Below are positions 23,031 through 36,760 of a stretch of 64,000 nucleotides of DNA, one piece after another (positions within the stretch are counted from its first letter, which is position 1; the number at the start of each line of letters is the position of its first letter). This DNA is from Parambassis ranga (Eukaryota > Chordata > Actinopteri > Ambassidae). The position numbers were made by a program, and so were the translations under genes. The stretch is taken from NCBI RefSeq assembly GCF_900634625.1, contig NC_041031.1:13846904-13910903 (forward strand). The letters are read 5' to 3'. The notes beneath the pieces were generated by a model. The model worked only from the letters and a program-made list of their open reading frames with translations, did no database searches and was not told the origin of the DNA.

Positions 23031-23036
23031 TGTTAA
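23031..23036 (-). terminator. ehd1 polyadenylation signal
   Basis: TTTATT on the + strand reads AATAAA on the gene strand, about 465 bp beyond the ehd1 stop codon. TTTATT near 22911 is a second candidate. Confidence 0.45.
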
Positions 23037-23498
23037 AATAATAAAAAGGGAGGCATTTGGAAAGAGTCAACGTTAACAGTCAGGAAATACAAAAATATAG
23101 ATAAAGCAACAGCTGTTTTTTGATTCATTTCCTCTTTCTCTCTCCAAATGGAAAAAAACTATATTTCTTTGGATCAACATATAATAATATGGACTATGCA
23201 CAAATCCATGCTCTGCCCCATCATGCAATCTCCAGCTTACACATCAGTTCACGAACCAGTAATGTCCTTTCTTCAGTTTGCAAATCAACCCTCCCCTCCC
23301 CTCCCTCCATTTATTTCACATAGATACCTGAATATTATCCCCTAATGCACAAAGATGGACCCCCCACCCCCCACCCTCCAGTCTCTTTCTGGTGTTAAAG
23401 ATCACAGCTATACCTCCCTTTGGCTTATCAGGAAGCTTGGGGACTCAAAAACTTGAGGGAGGATGATGTTACTGACCTCCAGACTCTCTTCTGAACTT

Positions 23499-26400
23499 TT
23501 AGGCCTGCAGTGCTGTCCCACGTTTGGATGGGGGTACCAGGTGCTCAGGCAGTGAAGGCGGCAGCTCATGGCCCTCCAGCTTCACCTTGATCAAGTGGTT
23601 GGCCAGGGCAAACTCTTCATCATCAAGGAGGCCATCTTTATCCACATCTGCCAGCTTCCAGATCTTTCCCAGGACTGTGTTGGGCAGCTTGGACTTCAGC
23701 ATCTCCTTCTTGGCCGCAGCGCCACTCACTTTGCCGTTGATCGGAGAGAGGGTGTAGAAGATCTCGTCGTATGTAGGCTTATCACGACCCACCACCCACT
23801 CAAGCTCATCGATGCCTTCACTGGCACCCTCACCGTAGCCATGGCCGAACGGACCAGTCATGGTTCCCTCAAAGGCTCCACCCTTGACCGACTGGCTGGG
23901 CATGGCAGCCTCCTCCTGACGCACCATGGCCATAAGGCGGGCGATGTCGTTGGCGAGCATGTCCTCGACTGACTCCAGCAATTTGGGCTTCAGTGCTGCA
24001 AACTTGGTGAAGTCCTGGCCATTGAGTAGCTCCTGAAGGGATGGGAGGGGACAGGAATTAGTGATAGAAATAGATCAGTCGTCAATGGCTACCAACAGGA
24101 GCAGCAGACAAGAAGCAGGATTTCCTGACAAGCCAGGAAAAATAAATCTCATTCTGGCTTGTGCTGGAGGGCAAGACCAGGAAAGAAGGGCAAAGATGTG
24201 AAGAGCAAAGGCTGGATGATCATTGTACTCAAATTGGTTTGTTTCTAGTATTTCACAAAGGACACCAGAAATAGTTATTTAATGAAATCTGTAACTCCAG
24301 ATCTCAGACTGTCGTGATTTCTCTCTGGTATGTATTCTTAATCTCACCTGCATCTTGGCGAGATTGGGGAAGTCTCCGGGTGAGATCTGGTGCTCCTTCT
24401 CTATTTTGAGGTAGATCTCTCCCAGGTTGGATATCAGCTCCTTCTTCTTGGAGTCCTTTCCAAACACACTGGGCATCTCCTTCTTCAGAGAGCTGATAAT
24501 GTAGGCTTGCACCTGGATGGCATCAAACAAATAAGGCAGACACGCTCAGGGATTACTCAACTTTTCTAAAAAGGTTGGGAGTTAACTCAAAGGCCTCATT
24601 TGTAACCTGTATGTTTTAAAATCTGTCTAGAGGGTATTTTTCAAGTTGGGAAATATACTGTGCGTAGAAACTGACAGCAGAAATTTCAAACAGTCCCTCT
24701 GCTGTTCTTTACATTAGGTTACAAGGCTTTTCTGATTTTGATGTGACTGTGCTTACTTCTGCTTGTGGTAAATTTAGGAACAACCATTGTTACAAAAAAA
24801 TTCCTCCACCCTCTTCTTGTGGGTGGAGGACGGTGTTGTGGGGACAGAATGAGAAATGGAGCGAAAATGAAACGATGTGTTGCTAATGTTGATGTGTGGG
24901 TCGGTCCAGCACTTCAGTTCTGACATAGAATCATTTGTAATAACAGCAGTTAATTTGTAATCACACCGATATCAGCCTTAGTTGTACTTTAACACTAAAA
25001 AATGTATTACACAGCAGTCTGTTATTTCTAAAGAACATCCAGTTTTTCCTGTTCAGAACTCTCCACAGAAATGTGCCAGTAAACGATTTGCTTTGTTATC
25101 TGCCCACAGACTGTTATCCAGTGTCGTCTATCACTGAGCTCTGATTGTAACATGTAATCTCCTCAGAATGTCCATCATTCTGGATCTGATGTTGCTTTAT
25201 GTCATGTTGAGAAAGATGCAAAGACATGAGCCAATCTGAGTGACCACAGCATCTGCCCAAAATGCATTTCAAACAACCACCTGTCATGATTTATTCTAAC
25301 AAACAGGCTTCCTGCTTTTTTGATTTTCACACTTTTTAAAATTAATCTGGATGTGCTGAAAAAAGATTTGGAACAGGAGTCTTAGTCTTGTTAACACTGA
25401 CCTTGGCGAGGCGTGCTCGTTTGATGAGGTCGTTGAGTTTGCGCAGAGCAGCGTTCCGTGGCAAAGACTGGATGTCCAAGAACAGGTCCTGTTCCTCTGC
25501 CTCAAACAGTTTCCTGTTGTCTGGAACCAACAGCGGCTGGGCCCAGAATGACCCAATGTACACACGCACCACCTGGAATACAGTTTGTAAGAGTCTCCAT
25601 TAATTGCTATTTCCATCAAGTTACACTTTACTATACACACCCACGAAGGAGGAAATACTTTTACAGGTCACATACATCACACTGCAGTGTGGCTGTTGTA
25701 TAAACAGACACAAAACATTTGCATACTTGAAAAAGACAAACAGGAAATGTAACAATGCAGTACAATTGACAGACTGATTGTCATCAAAATGGGTTTAAAG
25801 GTTTCACATTAGTGAGACTTGTCAAAGTCAATAAATAATTACCTACATAATCCAAAGGTTTCTCTAGAAGGGATTTATGGTTATGGCTCTGGATAAAACA
25901 TTAACTAAACAGTCAGGGAACAATCATGAGACAGGCCATGTCACATGATCTCAGGCAGGACATGGGATTTGAGGTAGATGGTAATACAACTGCCTTTCAC
26001 TTTCAGTACCTTACTACACAATCACATCACATCACTTTCACATCACAGTTCAGTGTCAACCTGGGAATACTACTTGATCACAAAGCTGTATTTCCCCTAC
26101 ACTTCTGTCCAACAACTAGTTTCTACCAGCAGTAGTTGATGTGGGAATCATTTGTTCCTCACCTCAGGTGTATTGATGATTTTTCCCAAAGACCACATTA
26201 GCGCTCCGTAGACCCTCATCAGCTGCTGAGTGCTGATCTGATCCGCCTTGTTCAGTACCACACGCATTTTGTCCTCATGGTTCTTGAGAGCACGGATGAC
26301 CTCAGAGAACTCGTCAGAGATGTCCAGCTTGTGGGCATCAAACAGAAGGATGATGCGGTCCACACGTTCAGCAAACCACTCAAGTACTGCGGCAAAGTCG

Positions 26401-29400
26401 TATCCTGCAGAGAGACAAATAGAGGGTAGTAAAAGATCTGTGAAGACATTTTTTTCTTATATATTGAGTTTTTTTAACAGTCAGAATCATTTTAATTTCC
26501 AAATATATTTAGACTGGAAACAACTACCAAGCATGGTCAGTAGTCTTTAACAATACAATGGGAAGCTGTGTTATGCTGTGACATTTTCTTGCTCTTCTCT
26601 ACTTCCTCAGCCAGCACCAACCTATCTTAATTTAATCTGAGGTTATCTGGGACTTTGTCTGATTGGCCAGACTGTCTGAACGGATGGCCCATGTATTCAG
26701 GGCTCCACCTGATGTGCCTCCATCTGTTCAGTGTTTTTACCCCTGTGCTGGCCAGACATGTATCTGGATTTTCTGTCCATCTCATTCTTGTGAAAGTGAC
26801 ATGTTAAGAATGCCTTGGGGAAATTTCTTCAAATTTTCACTTGGACACACAGATGAACTCATTAGGATTTGGTAGGGCAGCAGTCAAAGTTCATGGTCAC
26901 TGTGACACCAGGAAACACGGACAACTTCACAACTTTACTCATAAATGCTTTGACAGAATTTCTATAAATGTGTCAAAGATTTTCACCTGGAATACTGCTT
27001 AAATTTTAGCAGTCAAAGGTTGCACTATGGCAACTTCTGTGTGACTTAGAAACACATTTTGGGTGATGATTTAAGAACTCATTTAAAAAGTGTGACAAAC
27101 ATTCAGGAAAATGTCACAGTATGATCATAATGACTAAGGATCACATGTGATAAACCTGTTAATATTTCTGATCATGCATGGAGCACCTGGAAGTTAACAA
27201 CTTCCCCCTGGGATTAATAAAGTATTTCTGAAATAATGTAGTACTGACACAGAGGTTAGTCAATAAATTACATCTTACAACATTCAATTTATGTTGATCC
27301 AATGATGTTTAGATAAGAACTGTTAAGAGGCAGCACTTTCTACAATGACTACCAATTTGCTAGCTTTACTGAGACAGCACGGACAGATGTGTAGAAGTTA
27401 AGGGCAGTCCATCTGGACACTCTTGTCAATCTTGTCAAAAAGGAAGCAAGAAGGCTCCAAGATGTGACATAACATGTTAAAAACAAAAAATGTTAGTAGT
27501 GATGATAACAATACAGTGACTGAGCACAGAACTGTATTGTACTATTTGGAAAACAAGGGTCTTTCTCAAATAACATAAACGGGTAATTTTTATGAGTTTT
27601 CATTTGCTGTGAGGACCCGGGGAAGGAGTCATGGAGAGGGAAAATTGTGGTTTTGATTAGTGTCTGTGAGTCATCTGATCAGAAAAGAATGCAGTTGCTC
27701 TAAAGCTGATCTTGGCTGCTGCACAATTAACTTCAGATCTGCTGCACATGCATTCCAACATGGCTGGCTTTTGTCCCTGTCCGTATACACGTGTAAAAAA
27801 GAAAGACAGAGGGATAGAATCAGTGGAGAGAATGAGACAGTGATACTGGCAAATAATGAGGGAGACTAAGGGTGAAAGGAGTAAAAGTGAAAGTGAGAGG
27901 AAAAAGTAGACTGTAATGAGAGCTGGACATCAGCAATGGGCATGGGAACACACCCTCAGCATAGAGGAAGTCGTACATGATATGAAGGGAGAGGGGGATA
28001 AACTGAAGGAATATTTTAAGTCTGAAATCCCAGTGGGAGCCAGCTGAGGACATTTGTACATTCTCTCTTAAATCTGTTTTTAAACACATGTGTCAAAGAA
28101 TCAGACAGCGAGACAGCTGCTCAAGCCTTGACTTACTTAAAGCACATAGCTACGTCTGTACCATACACACAGACATGTAGGCATAGAACCACATACTTAC
28201 AACAAACCTGGACAGGGCTCAAAATCATCTGACAGCCATCAGAGTAGAGTGGAAAGCCCATTTACATTCAATCTTTTCACCACAATAGAGGACCAGTTTT
28301 GCCTTTTTGAAAACATGCTTCTCCAGAAATGAATATTACTCTCATGTCAGCATGAGACTACAAGCCAGTCAGCATGAGACTACAAGCCAGTCAGCATGAG
28401 ACTACAAGCCAGTCAGCATAGCTAAGTATGGAGCATGGAGGGGGACAGGAATAGCCTTGCTCTATCTGAGGGTAACACCGATATATTGTTCGGGAAATAA
28501 CTGCAATAAACTATGTGATTGTAATTTGATTCTTGGCCTTCTATGAGCTTCTTTCTCTTTTATACAAAATGCAGAACGTTGCATTTGCTGAGAAAAATAC
28601 AGGTTAGCCAAAGTAACACCTTATCTTTATCTGCCTTACTGTCACTGTGTATAGCAGCTGCCTGGGCCACACCCAGAAGTGAACACAGACACGCAGAGCA
28701 GGCCAGAGAACTGAAGCAGTGTGACCAGAAATGACAGAAAGTAACAGCATATGTTCTTTATGTTAATTCAGATCACCAACTGTGAAAAACTGCTGCACCA
28801 AGGTCTTACACTCAATGTCTCTTCATTGGGGTGACATTATTTAGTCAAAAGTCATAGGGGGGGCATCTGTTTTCAGAAATAATGCAACTGACCTTCTCTC
28901 CAAGTTCCAAGGAAGTGTTAGATGTTAAGAGTCACAACACGACTTTTATAAATTTCAACGTGGCTTCTGAGAAATGTTTCTCCTGTGCGCTGATTTTGCT
29001 GAATGCCAAAAAACATGACCGTGTTCATTGTCAAGTCATTAGCAGGGACAAAAGCTAGTTCTGCAAAATGACAGTTTTATTATAGCTTCTGTCATTTCAT
29101 AGTTTACTAAGGAACCAGCACTGAGCCATATGTGCTGACCTAATCAAAAAAAATTCAAGTGTTATGCAATCAAAACGCTCCATATCCATCAATGAACTTG
29201 TGAAACTTCTGTTATTAAGTTATGTAATATGCATCATGTTGCCCTGCATTAAAAACACAGACCTGGCTGTATCGGTCAGGTCACACACAGCTCATGTTAG
29301 CTGCTTACTATGGCTTCCTGTAAACGGGTAAAAACCTAATGTCTGCCATTATTGTGTGCACAGACGCACAAGCATGCCCGTCACACCTGAGCCGCACAGT

Positions 29401-32400
29401 CGTCAGTCCTTTCCTGTTTATATATGACACAGTCTGTACAGTACGTCTGTGGAGTACAGTATTTTAGTAGTATCAGTGTTTATACAGAAACAGAGTGTGT
29501 ATGGGCTTAACAATGGGGGTAAGTGCCTTTGAGAGTAAGAATGCATAAGTATGTATGTATAGAAACAAAGCTGCGGTATGAGGCATCAGATTGCTCCTCC
29601 TTGAATTAGTCAGGGTCACCTCAACATGTGCCAGCCTCTTCATTCATACACAGACAAGCACAATTTTACACTTGTATGTCTTTAAAATGTACTTCCTTAT
29701 GCTTAAAGTGTCCAAAACTCTTTTTAGTTTAATTTATTGGGGCATACAGAGAATACAAATCTAGAAAACCTTCATACACAAAAGACACATAAATATTTTT
29801 TCAACTTAAAACATCTAAACTATTAACTGATTCTCGAGTTACTTCTTTATAGAATTCTTTCCTTGTTGCTGAATCTCATGGGACTGAATAACAAAAAGCC
29901 AGCTGACAGGTTATGTAGCAGCTCTCTATGAAACACAAGCAGTGGTGGCAGTGGTGAAAGGTGGGGGCAGCAGTCTTGGGAAACTCTCTGCTCAGTTTGC
30001 CATTTTACTCCACTTCCTTTCCCTAGAGTACACAAAAACTTGACAGCTTGTATGTGTGCTTCCTCTTTAAAAGGCTCAGATCAGGTAGAAAAAGCAGAAA
30101 CTCTGCCCAACTGCACTGTTATTGTCTTTAAGTATTTTGTTAGATCATCAAAAGTTATAAGAAAAGTGTGGTTGTGGCAATTCTGACATGAACCTGTGGG
30201 TCACTATATTGTGTATACGTGGATTTAAAAAATCATTTATGCAAGAGAAAACAACTTATATAAACCAGGTAAATAATAGTCAAGGAGAAGATGCAAAGAA
30301 ACAGAAAGAAAAACAGGTAAGGATGTGAAAGAGGGCAGTGCTACAGACAGACAGGAAAACAGGGTCTTGAAAAGACGTACATCATGTGTTTGGTTACGTT
30401 TGTGCCAGAGGGTTAAAGACAAGTTTCACAGCATGGCTACAGTTAAATTTGCAGAACAGCTGCCAAACAGAAACACTAGATGTTGTTTTATATCTGTTAC
30501 TTCCTGTGGGTTTATTTTGCGTGCATGTCTCGTTGTTTCAAGTATTTTGTGACTTTTTGAGTGGTGAGTGTGGTACGGCAGGGTGTTCATACAATAGTAA
30601 TGGTATTGACTGTATAAATACAAAAAGGGTATATAGTGAGTGTATGTGTATGAAGCAGACCTCTGCTTATCCTCTGTTTCTCCCCTGACAGGATCCCAGG
30701 AGTATCGATGATACTGATGCTCTCCAGGACGGGGTTAGGCATCTGCGCACACATGAACCTGTCAAGAAAATACATTGATGAGAGACACAGAATCACAAGG
30801 GTGAGAAAATGAAAGCAAATGATAGTAGAATGAAGGAGAGCGAAGAGAAGGAGATACCTTACAGTACACAGTACAAGGCATAGGGGTAAAAAGGGAGGGG
30901 GAGAGAGAAAAACCAGTTGGGTGAGAGTGTTTATGCATACACTTGGTATTAAACAGACATTATTGTGGAGCTTTGCAGTAACAACCTCCTCCCTCTCTGG
31001 CACTAACATTAGTGAAATACCATGGGCTATAAGAGATAAACATGTGAACCATAAATTAGCAGTGGAAGTAAGAGACAACTGAAAAAAAAAATCAATGTCA
31101 AGTCTTATTTATAATATGATTTAATTTGTTCCACAGAAGCAAGAAATGACAAGTGGTGCTCTTTTAAAAAAACAGGAAATGGTGCTGGCAGGAAGCCGAC
31201 TCACCTTAAACATGCCATGTATCTGTCATAGTGACACTTGTATGTCAGTTTAGAAAAAAATGTAAACTGGTTTCCAACTGTTGAACATAGGCAACATAGT
31301 TGTTAATTTAAGGCATGCAATGCAGCGCAGGAACCTCATACAGAGACTGCCGTTGGCCTAAGACCATCCTGCTGTGTTGTGTATCAGTACAATGATTGTA
31401 GGCCCTTGGAATGGACCAGTCAAAATAAATTGAGTTTTTCTTATGGCAGTATCAATAGGTCTCAGGGAACATATAAGCAATAATGGGGTTCATGGAAATG
31501 TAATTTTCTCTAGCTACACATTCAATGATTGGTCCTTATGTCCTTATGGCAACTATAAATCATATTCATTGCTGATTAATCTGCCCATTAATATCTTGAA
31601 TATTATTTAAAATATTTATTTTTTCACCACAAGGTTAAGAATAGCAACAAATATTTCCACTTAACAATTTTGAAAATGTAAATTGACATGAGAAATTAGT
31701 CTATTATCAGAACAGTGTGTAGTTAATTAATTTTTGGTCTGAATAACTGTTTAATCTCTGACACTTCCTTCTTTTGATGTTCTTCTACAACACAGACTAA
31801 TACAGTCATATTTTCCATTCAGTGCTGCAGCCTTACTTGTAAGCGGTCATTCACAATGCAACACAATTCACTACACAATGGCCTCCTTCAGGGTGGAACA
31901 CTGGGGTTTAAACTTTAAAGGAGAGTGTTGCAGTCAGAGAGACAGACTCTAAAGCGTGAGAGAAGATGACTGGTTTTGCATAAACCCACAGTGTCTCACT
32001 GAGGACAAAGAAGGAGCTTGTTAAGACACCCCACAGCTCAGAGTACTACTTCTCACTCTGCTGCACTTCAGCCAAACTGAGCCGATACTCACAACATGAG
32101 CTCAGAGGCACCAGGTCATAAGACTGGGAGAAACTGCGCTTTTACATTCCTGCCGTAACCACACTAACAGAGGTACTATACCACACTTAGGGGAAAAGGA
32201 AAAATCCACACAGACAATGTCACAGAAATCTAAGGAGAGGGGTTTGTGCATACAGATCCTAAAGCATGTTCTTACATTACAATAACAGTGAGTGCTAAAG
32301 ATAACAAACATGCAGAATTTTTCCTCTCTCTCATGGAGGATGGTGTATGATATCCAGTTGGAATTTTGGCTCAGGTTTTCCATTTAACTATCTATCCCAA

Positions 32401-35400
32401 CATTTTTCCACACAGAGCTTGTAGGAAAAAATGCTTTGATGAACTTGGACTGAAATTCTTAGAAACAGATACCCTACAAAGCACAGGAGCCCAAGAGCCT
32501 GAGCTGAGATATTTTACTGTTTGATTATGTTTTCAGAAACCCCTCTTCTCTGTGAGGATAGGCCGGTATTCCACAACCAACCTGCTCTACGTTTAAAATC
32601 TGGATCCAACTTTTGAAAGGAAGTGTTCCTCTTTTGTGCCACCTTCTGACCTTTGACTGGTCATATCATGAACCCAGCATCTCATGAAGAAGAGGAAACA
32701 GGTCTGCTGTCGCCAGCACTGGAGATGTGAACAGGGAGGTTACAGTGGTTTTATTTACCACATTTCCTTCCTATAAAATGTTGTATTGTGTGGGTGAATA
32801 AATTGCCTACTTTATTATTACATTTATTTGTTATGTTATCTGAATGTCTCTATCTCATTAAAGTGCAGTGTAAGCAACCTGGAATAACAGGCCTTGAGCA
32901 GGACAGGACAGAGCAGGACAGCGTGGGCTGGGGTGGGCCAGTGCGGAACTTAAACTTTGCTGACTCTGGTTTTACTGACTAATGGCTTACAGAGCACAGA
33001 AATATACTGGGGCCCACTGACAGCAGTGGCATTTCAAGTAAAAGAGAAAAGACCTGAAAAATATGCATTCTGTATCAGGAGGTGGAAAAGGAGTATAACA
33101 TCACATTTGTGGAAACAAAACAACAGCAATTAGAAGCATTTAGAAACCAGGATGAGTCAAAACTAAAGGAAAAACTGTAAAGACTGATGAGCAAAAACCA
33201 AGAGCAAGCAATAGGTGTGAGGATCCCATGACTGATTTCTGTTTACTGTCTTCATAAATAACTGGTTATATTGAGGGCAAGTCTCCTGTGAGCCTGGTAG
33301 TTAAAGGCTAATCTGCAGGTTGAATGATTATGGTTTAGGGAAACAGGGGACATGCCAGCACAATCTTCTCAAATCAGCCAATTCTTTCTTATTTCTACTA
33401 CTACATCCATGAGTAAAACCTCACTGAACCAAGCCTCATGCTGAAGGCCAGACCACATACTTTTTGCCTCCTGAGAGGAAAATGGAAAACTCGCTGTGTC
33501 TTAGCCAAAAACCCTCCAGTTCTAAATGTTTTGTCTGGATCTGACAGAATGGTTATCTTTATAGTCTGTTCTTACCTCTGTGCACTACCATGTGAGCTCA
33601 GCAAATAGGTCATGCACCTGCTATCTTCATACTCAAACATCCTGTTGTGTGATCATGTGAGTGCTACGCTAGCGTATGACCCCCTCAAGTCGATGTTATT
33701 TCTCTGATACAAAGATGACTGAACCACAAGTCCCACGATACCACAGGAGTGTGTCCAGAAAGGGAGCAGTTTGACAAAGGAAGCTATAATGGACAAAAGC
33801 CTTTGTGTGTGCACAATCTTATCTGGTTTCCCCTCAAGTCTGTAATACAGTCAGCAAAGTAAATCCTGCCCTGTTAATTCCAACACTCCCTTCTCCTTTT
33901 CCGAAGGGCATTACTTCATTTCTCTGATCATGACTAATGGTTCTTGGCAAAAGTTTGCACTCATGCAAACAAAGCCAACACTCTACATAATTGAAGGAAA
34001 GGATATCAGTAAATGATGGGAAATATGCCTGATTGTGGAAGTGTCCACTTGTGTACTACTACAACATATGCTGATAATCTGAAACTAACTGAGATTAAGA
34101 ACATGACCATCCACAAGTTAGTCATTTGCTGGTGCATTATTATGTGTCCATCTTGTTCATCTGGTTGCCTGTACAGGGTGACACCACACTAGCTACCAGG
34201 AAAAGAAAGGGCATACCCACATCCTCTTTAATGGAAGCGACATCAACAACAAACCTACACAGTGAAGTGGATTCAGATGATGGCTGTGACTCATAGCACC
34301 CTGCACTATAAACTGAACTGAGAGGAACTTGTTTTACATACTTAAGGAAGCACTGGGAGACTTTTCCACAAGTGTCCTTGATTTCCTGTTTTGTTAACCA
34401 CACTTTTCTCAATTTGTTTGTTTTACTCTTACTTCTGTCTTTATAGCACTTGAAAGTGTTACAATAGGACTGCAGCCAAACTGTATTGACTGACTATATG
34501 TCCTGTTAATATGTCAAAATTTACACACACAGTCACACGCTATGGGTTGGTTTATTAGGCCAAAAAACTTGCCAAAAACCTTGGATAAGTAGGAAAGGGA
34601 ACAATGAAAATAAATAAACTAAATAAAGGAATTCTGATTCTGATTGTATAAAAACAACTGAGTCACCTAACATACAGATGCCTGCTGTCCACTTGCCAAG
34701 ATACAACTGCATTTATTTAGAGAGTCATGAACACAGTTTATTTCTGCTATAAAGTTGGCCATTTTAACTTGGAGGTCTGTGGGGACTGTTACACCTCTAT
34801 GAGCTATGAGGACATCTTTACATAAGATAGACATAAGTCTGATTCATCACATTTATCCTCTGGAGGTTTCCTCCTTTTATCTAGATAATGAATCACATGG
34901 ATAAAACTACAATGAACTAAAATCCCTGACTGACCCTAGTGAAAACCCCACTGACTGAACAATAACCACTCTGGCGGTACAAATATATTACAATATTATA
35001 GTAGGAAGATAGATGATCAAACCTTTAACCCTTGTGTGATAAGACTTCATAAGCCTAACTCATGGGTAGTGATGAGGGAGTTGCCTCGTCGGCTTGCACT
35101 GATGTTGTAACTTATGGCACTGACATCCCAGGACAGAACAAGGTCAGTGCGTTGCCTAGTGATAAACCTCACAACTATTTCTATGTTCGGTGGGCCGTCA
35201 AGAGTGACTCTGCCAGATGCATCTGGGAAGAAGTGCCTGGGGAAGGCTGAGGTAGGATTTGGTACAGAGTGAAAGAGAAAGGACGTCAGTGGTTCAAGTT
35301 GTGGAAAGCACCTTCACGTCCTTTGCTTAGCTCTACACAGGCTGGATCCACCACCTGTCTATTGACACAAAACACTCACATTCTCTGTGGATGATGAAAG

Positions 35401-36117
35401 AGAGGGAACTCTCTCTCACTCACACACATTACACTTGCTCTGCTACACAAATTGTGCAACTACATTCTGTGACCTTACCTTGGAAAGTGTGCAACATGTA
35501 AGGACTCGCACTGATCACTGGTGTGTGCTGCTGAGATGTTGCGACACGTTTTCTACGACAGATCTGCATCACTTAATGCAAAGCATGATACATGCTAACA
35601 TGACGTGTATTTACCTCATTCACAAATTAATGAATACCTCCAGGGCTCTGATCCTACAAATCCTTACTGTTTGCACATTGACCTGTGTAAGCTCTATCAT
35701 GAGGGCTGGGTAGTTGGCAGTGGTTTACCTGTTGAGAAACGCGTTGCCAAAAGCGTTGAGTTTGCGGAAGGGCTTCTTGGGGTCCACAACCAGCGCATTA
35801 CCCGGTATCACACCATCCTGATCGCCGTGCATCACAGCGATGAAAGAGTCTGTGGTCGGCTCGGGGCCAATCCGCATACCGGGGAAGTCCTGCTCCATGA
35901 GGTGACGGATGAAGGTGGTCTTACCGGTGGAGTACTGACCCACCAAGAGCACCATGGGCTTGTTGTCGAAGTCGGCATCTTCGAGAGCTGGGGAGTGGAA
36001 GTCGTGGAATCGATACGTGTCCTCCAGCGGGAAGAGTTTGGTCCGGTAGAGCCGCCGCAGCCCCTCCGACACGTTCTGAAACAGCTCGGGGTCCTTCTTC
36101 AAGTTTTTCCTGAACAT
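23499..36117 (-). CDS. ehd1: EH domain-containing protein 1 (membrane-remodelling ATPase)
   Basis: Six coding exons: 35729-36117, 30661-30758, 26163-26404, 25402-25572, 24348-24512 and 23499-24032. They total 1599 nt, 532 residues, close to human EHD1 (534). The dynamin-like G domain shows the P-loop GQYSTGKT at residues 60-67, DTPGILSGEKQR (switch/G3), VVLNKAD (G4) and the helical region up to the KPTYDE linker; the C-terminal EH domain has the calcium-binding loop DVDKDGLLDDEEF and ends in PPSKRGTALQA. EHD proteins bind ATP, oligomerise on tubular endosomes and drive receptor recycling; the EH domain binds NPF motifs. EHD1 also helps form the ciliary vesicle. Among paralogues, KGGAFEGTMTGPFGHGYGEG and HLVPPSKR favour EHD1, although KNHEDKMRVV is shared with EHD3. 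The start is MFRKNLKKDPELF rather than the mammalian MFSW type. It is divergent from ubxn1. Confidence 0.93.
27201..27230 (+). mobile_element. Fragment of a LINE/SINE 3' tail
   Basis: The sequence CTTCCCCCTGGGATTAATAA followed by AGTATTTCTG is typical of the 3' end of teleost L2-like LINEs and SINEs that share their tail. Only the tail is recognisable; the body of the element is not. Confidence 0.5.
28348..28420. repeat. 22-bp tandem repeat in an ehd1 intron
   Basis: About 3.3 nearly perfect copies of CAGCATGAGACTACAAGCCA followed by GT. The copies are almost identical, suggesting recent expansion. Confidence 0.85.
30759..35728 (-). other. ehd1 intron 1
   Basis: A 5-kb A/T-rich intron. A LINE/SINE-like tail (AATAAAGGAATTCTGATTCT) lies near 34623. 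Otherwise no exon, RNA gene or long repeat was recognised. Confidence 0.7.
34600..34650 (+). mobile_element. Possible LINE/SINE 3' tail
   Basis: AATAAACTAAATAAAGGAAT followed by a TTCTGATTCTGATTG run resembles the short tandem tail of teleost LINE/SINE copies. No element body can be defined. Confidence 0.35.
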
Positions 36118-36420
36118 GTTTGCTGATTTTTTTGCCCTGGTTTGACACAGTTGTGTCAGTCTCCCCTTAAATAATTATCTGGTTTAGAGGTGTGTGGGTC
36201 TCTCACACCGTAAAGAGAGTAGCTGCCTGCTGGAATGAAGCAACGACTGGGCGAGGTCTCGAAGTTTTTATCCCCACCCTCCTCTTCGCTAGCTAGCCAG
36301 TAGCCACGCACTTTGAGTTAGTCATTCAAGGGGGACTCCCTCTTTACTGCAGGCGTTGGCTAGTATTAAACAACCAACCAACACTCACACATGAATTCTG
36401 AGCTCTACGAAGATAATTAT
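36118..36420 (-). promoter_or_regulatory. ehd1 promoter and 5' UTR
   Basis: The region just upstream of the ehd1 ATG is CpG-containing. On the gene strand a GGGGATAAAAACTTCG segment (about 36258-36275) contains a TATA-like GATAAAAA about 150 bp before the ATG. The exact start site cannot be read from sequence. Confidence 0.35.
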
Positions 36421-36618
36421 CCCTTAAAGCTAAATGACTGTACCAGAAAAAACGCTAGCGATAGGCTAAACAGTTAGCGACAGCCGGCTGTCAGTCGAAT
36501 CCGAGAAAGGCTCGCGCAGAATACCGGAAATGTTAGCCATATTTCACAATAAAAGTCTCTGCTAGTGGCGCCTACCAACAATAAATCTAACCTTTTCCGC
36601 GTTATATATGCATTTATT

Positions 36619-36760
36619 AGTTTGATTGCCGTTGCTAGGCATGGTGACAGGCTGACACAGAGAGGCATACAAAGCTCTGAATTGCTCTGATTCTCCAGCA
36701 ATTCAGAAAAATCCTTCACATCAGCATTCTAAGCAATGCTTCAGCTGCAGCAATCAAACT
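36619..36760. mobile_element. Small inverted-repeat element (putative MITE), full copy
   Basis: AGTTTGATTGC at 36619 is matched by its reverse complement GCAATCAAACT ending at 36760, enclosing a 142-bp unit. The flanks, TGCATTTATT on the left and TGCATTTTCT on the right, agree at 8 of 10 positions and may be an aged target-site duplication. A shortened relative lies at 38159-38189. No transposase is present. The family is not recognised. Confidence 0.45.

Larger units (their letters stand above)
26405..30660 (-). other. ehd1 intron 2
   Basis: A 4.3-kb intron. It holds a retrotransposon-type 3' tail at 27201-27230 and a 22-bp tandem repeat at about 28348-28420. No extra exon was recognised. 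Its donor is GTCTGC, a weak match to consensus. Confidence 0.7.
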
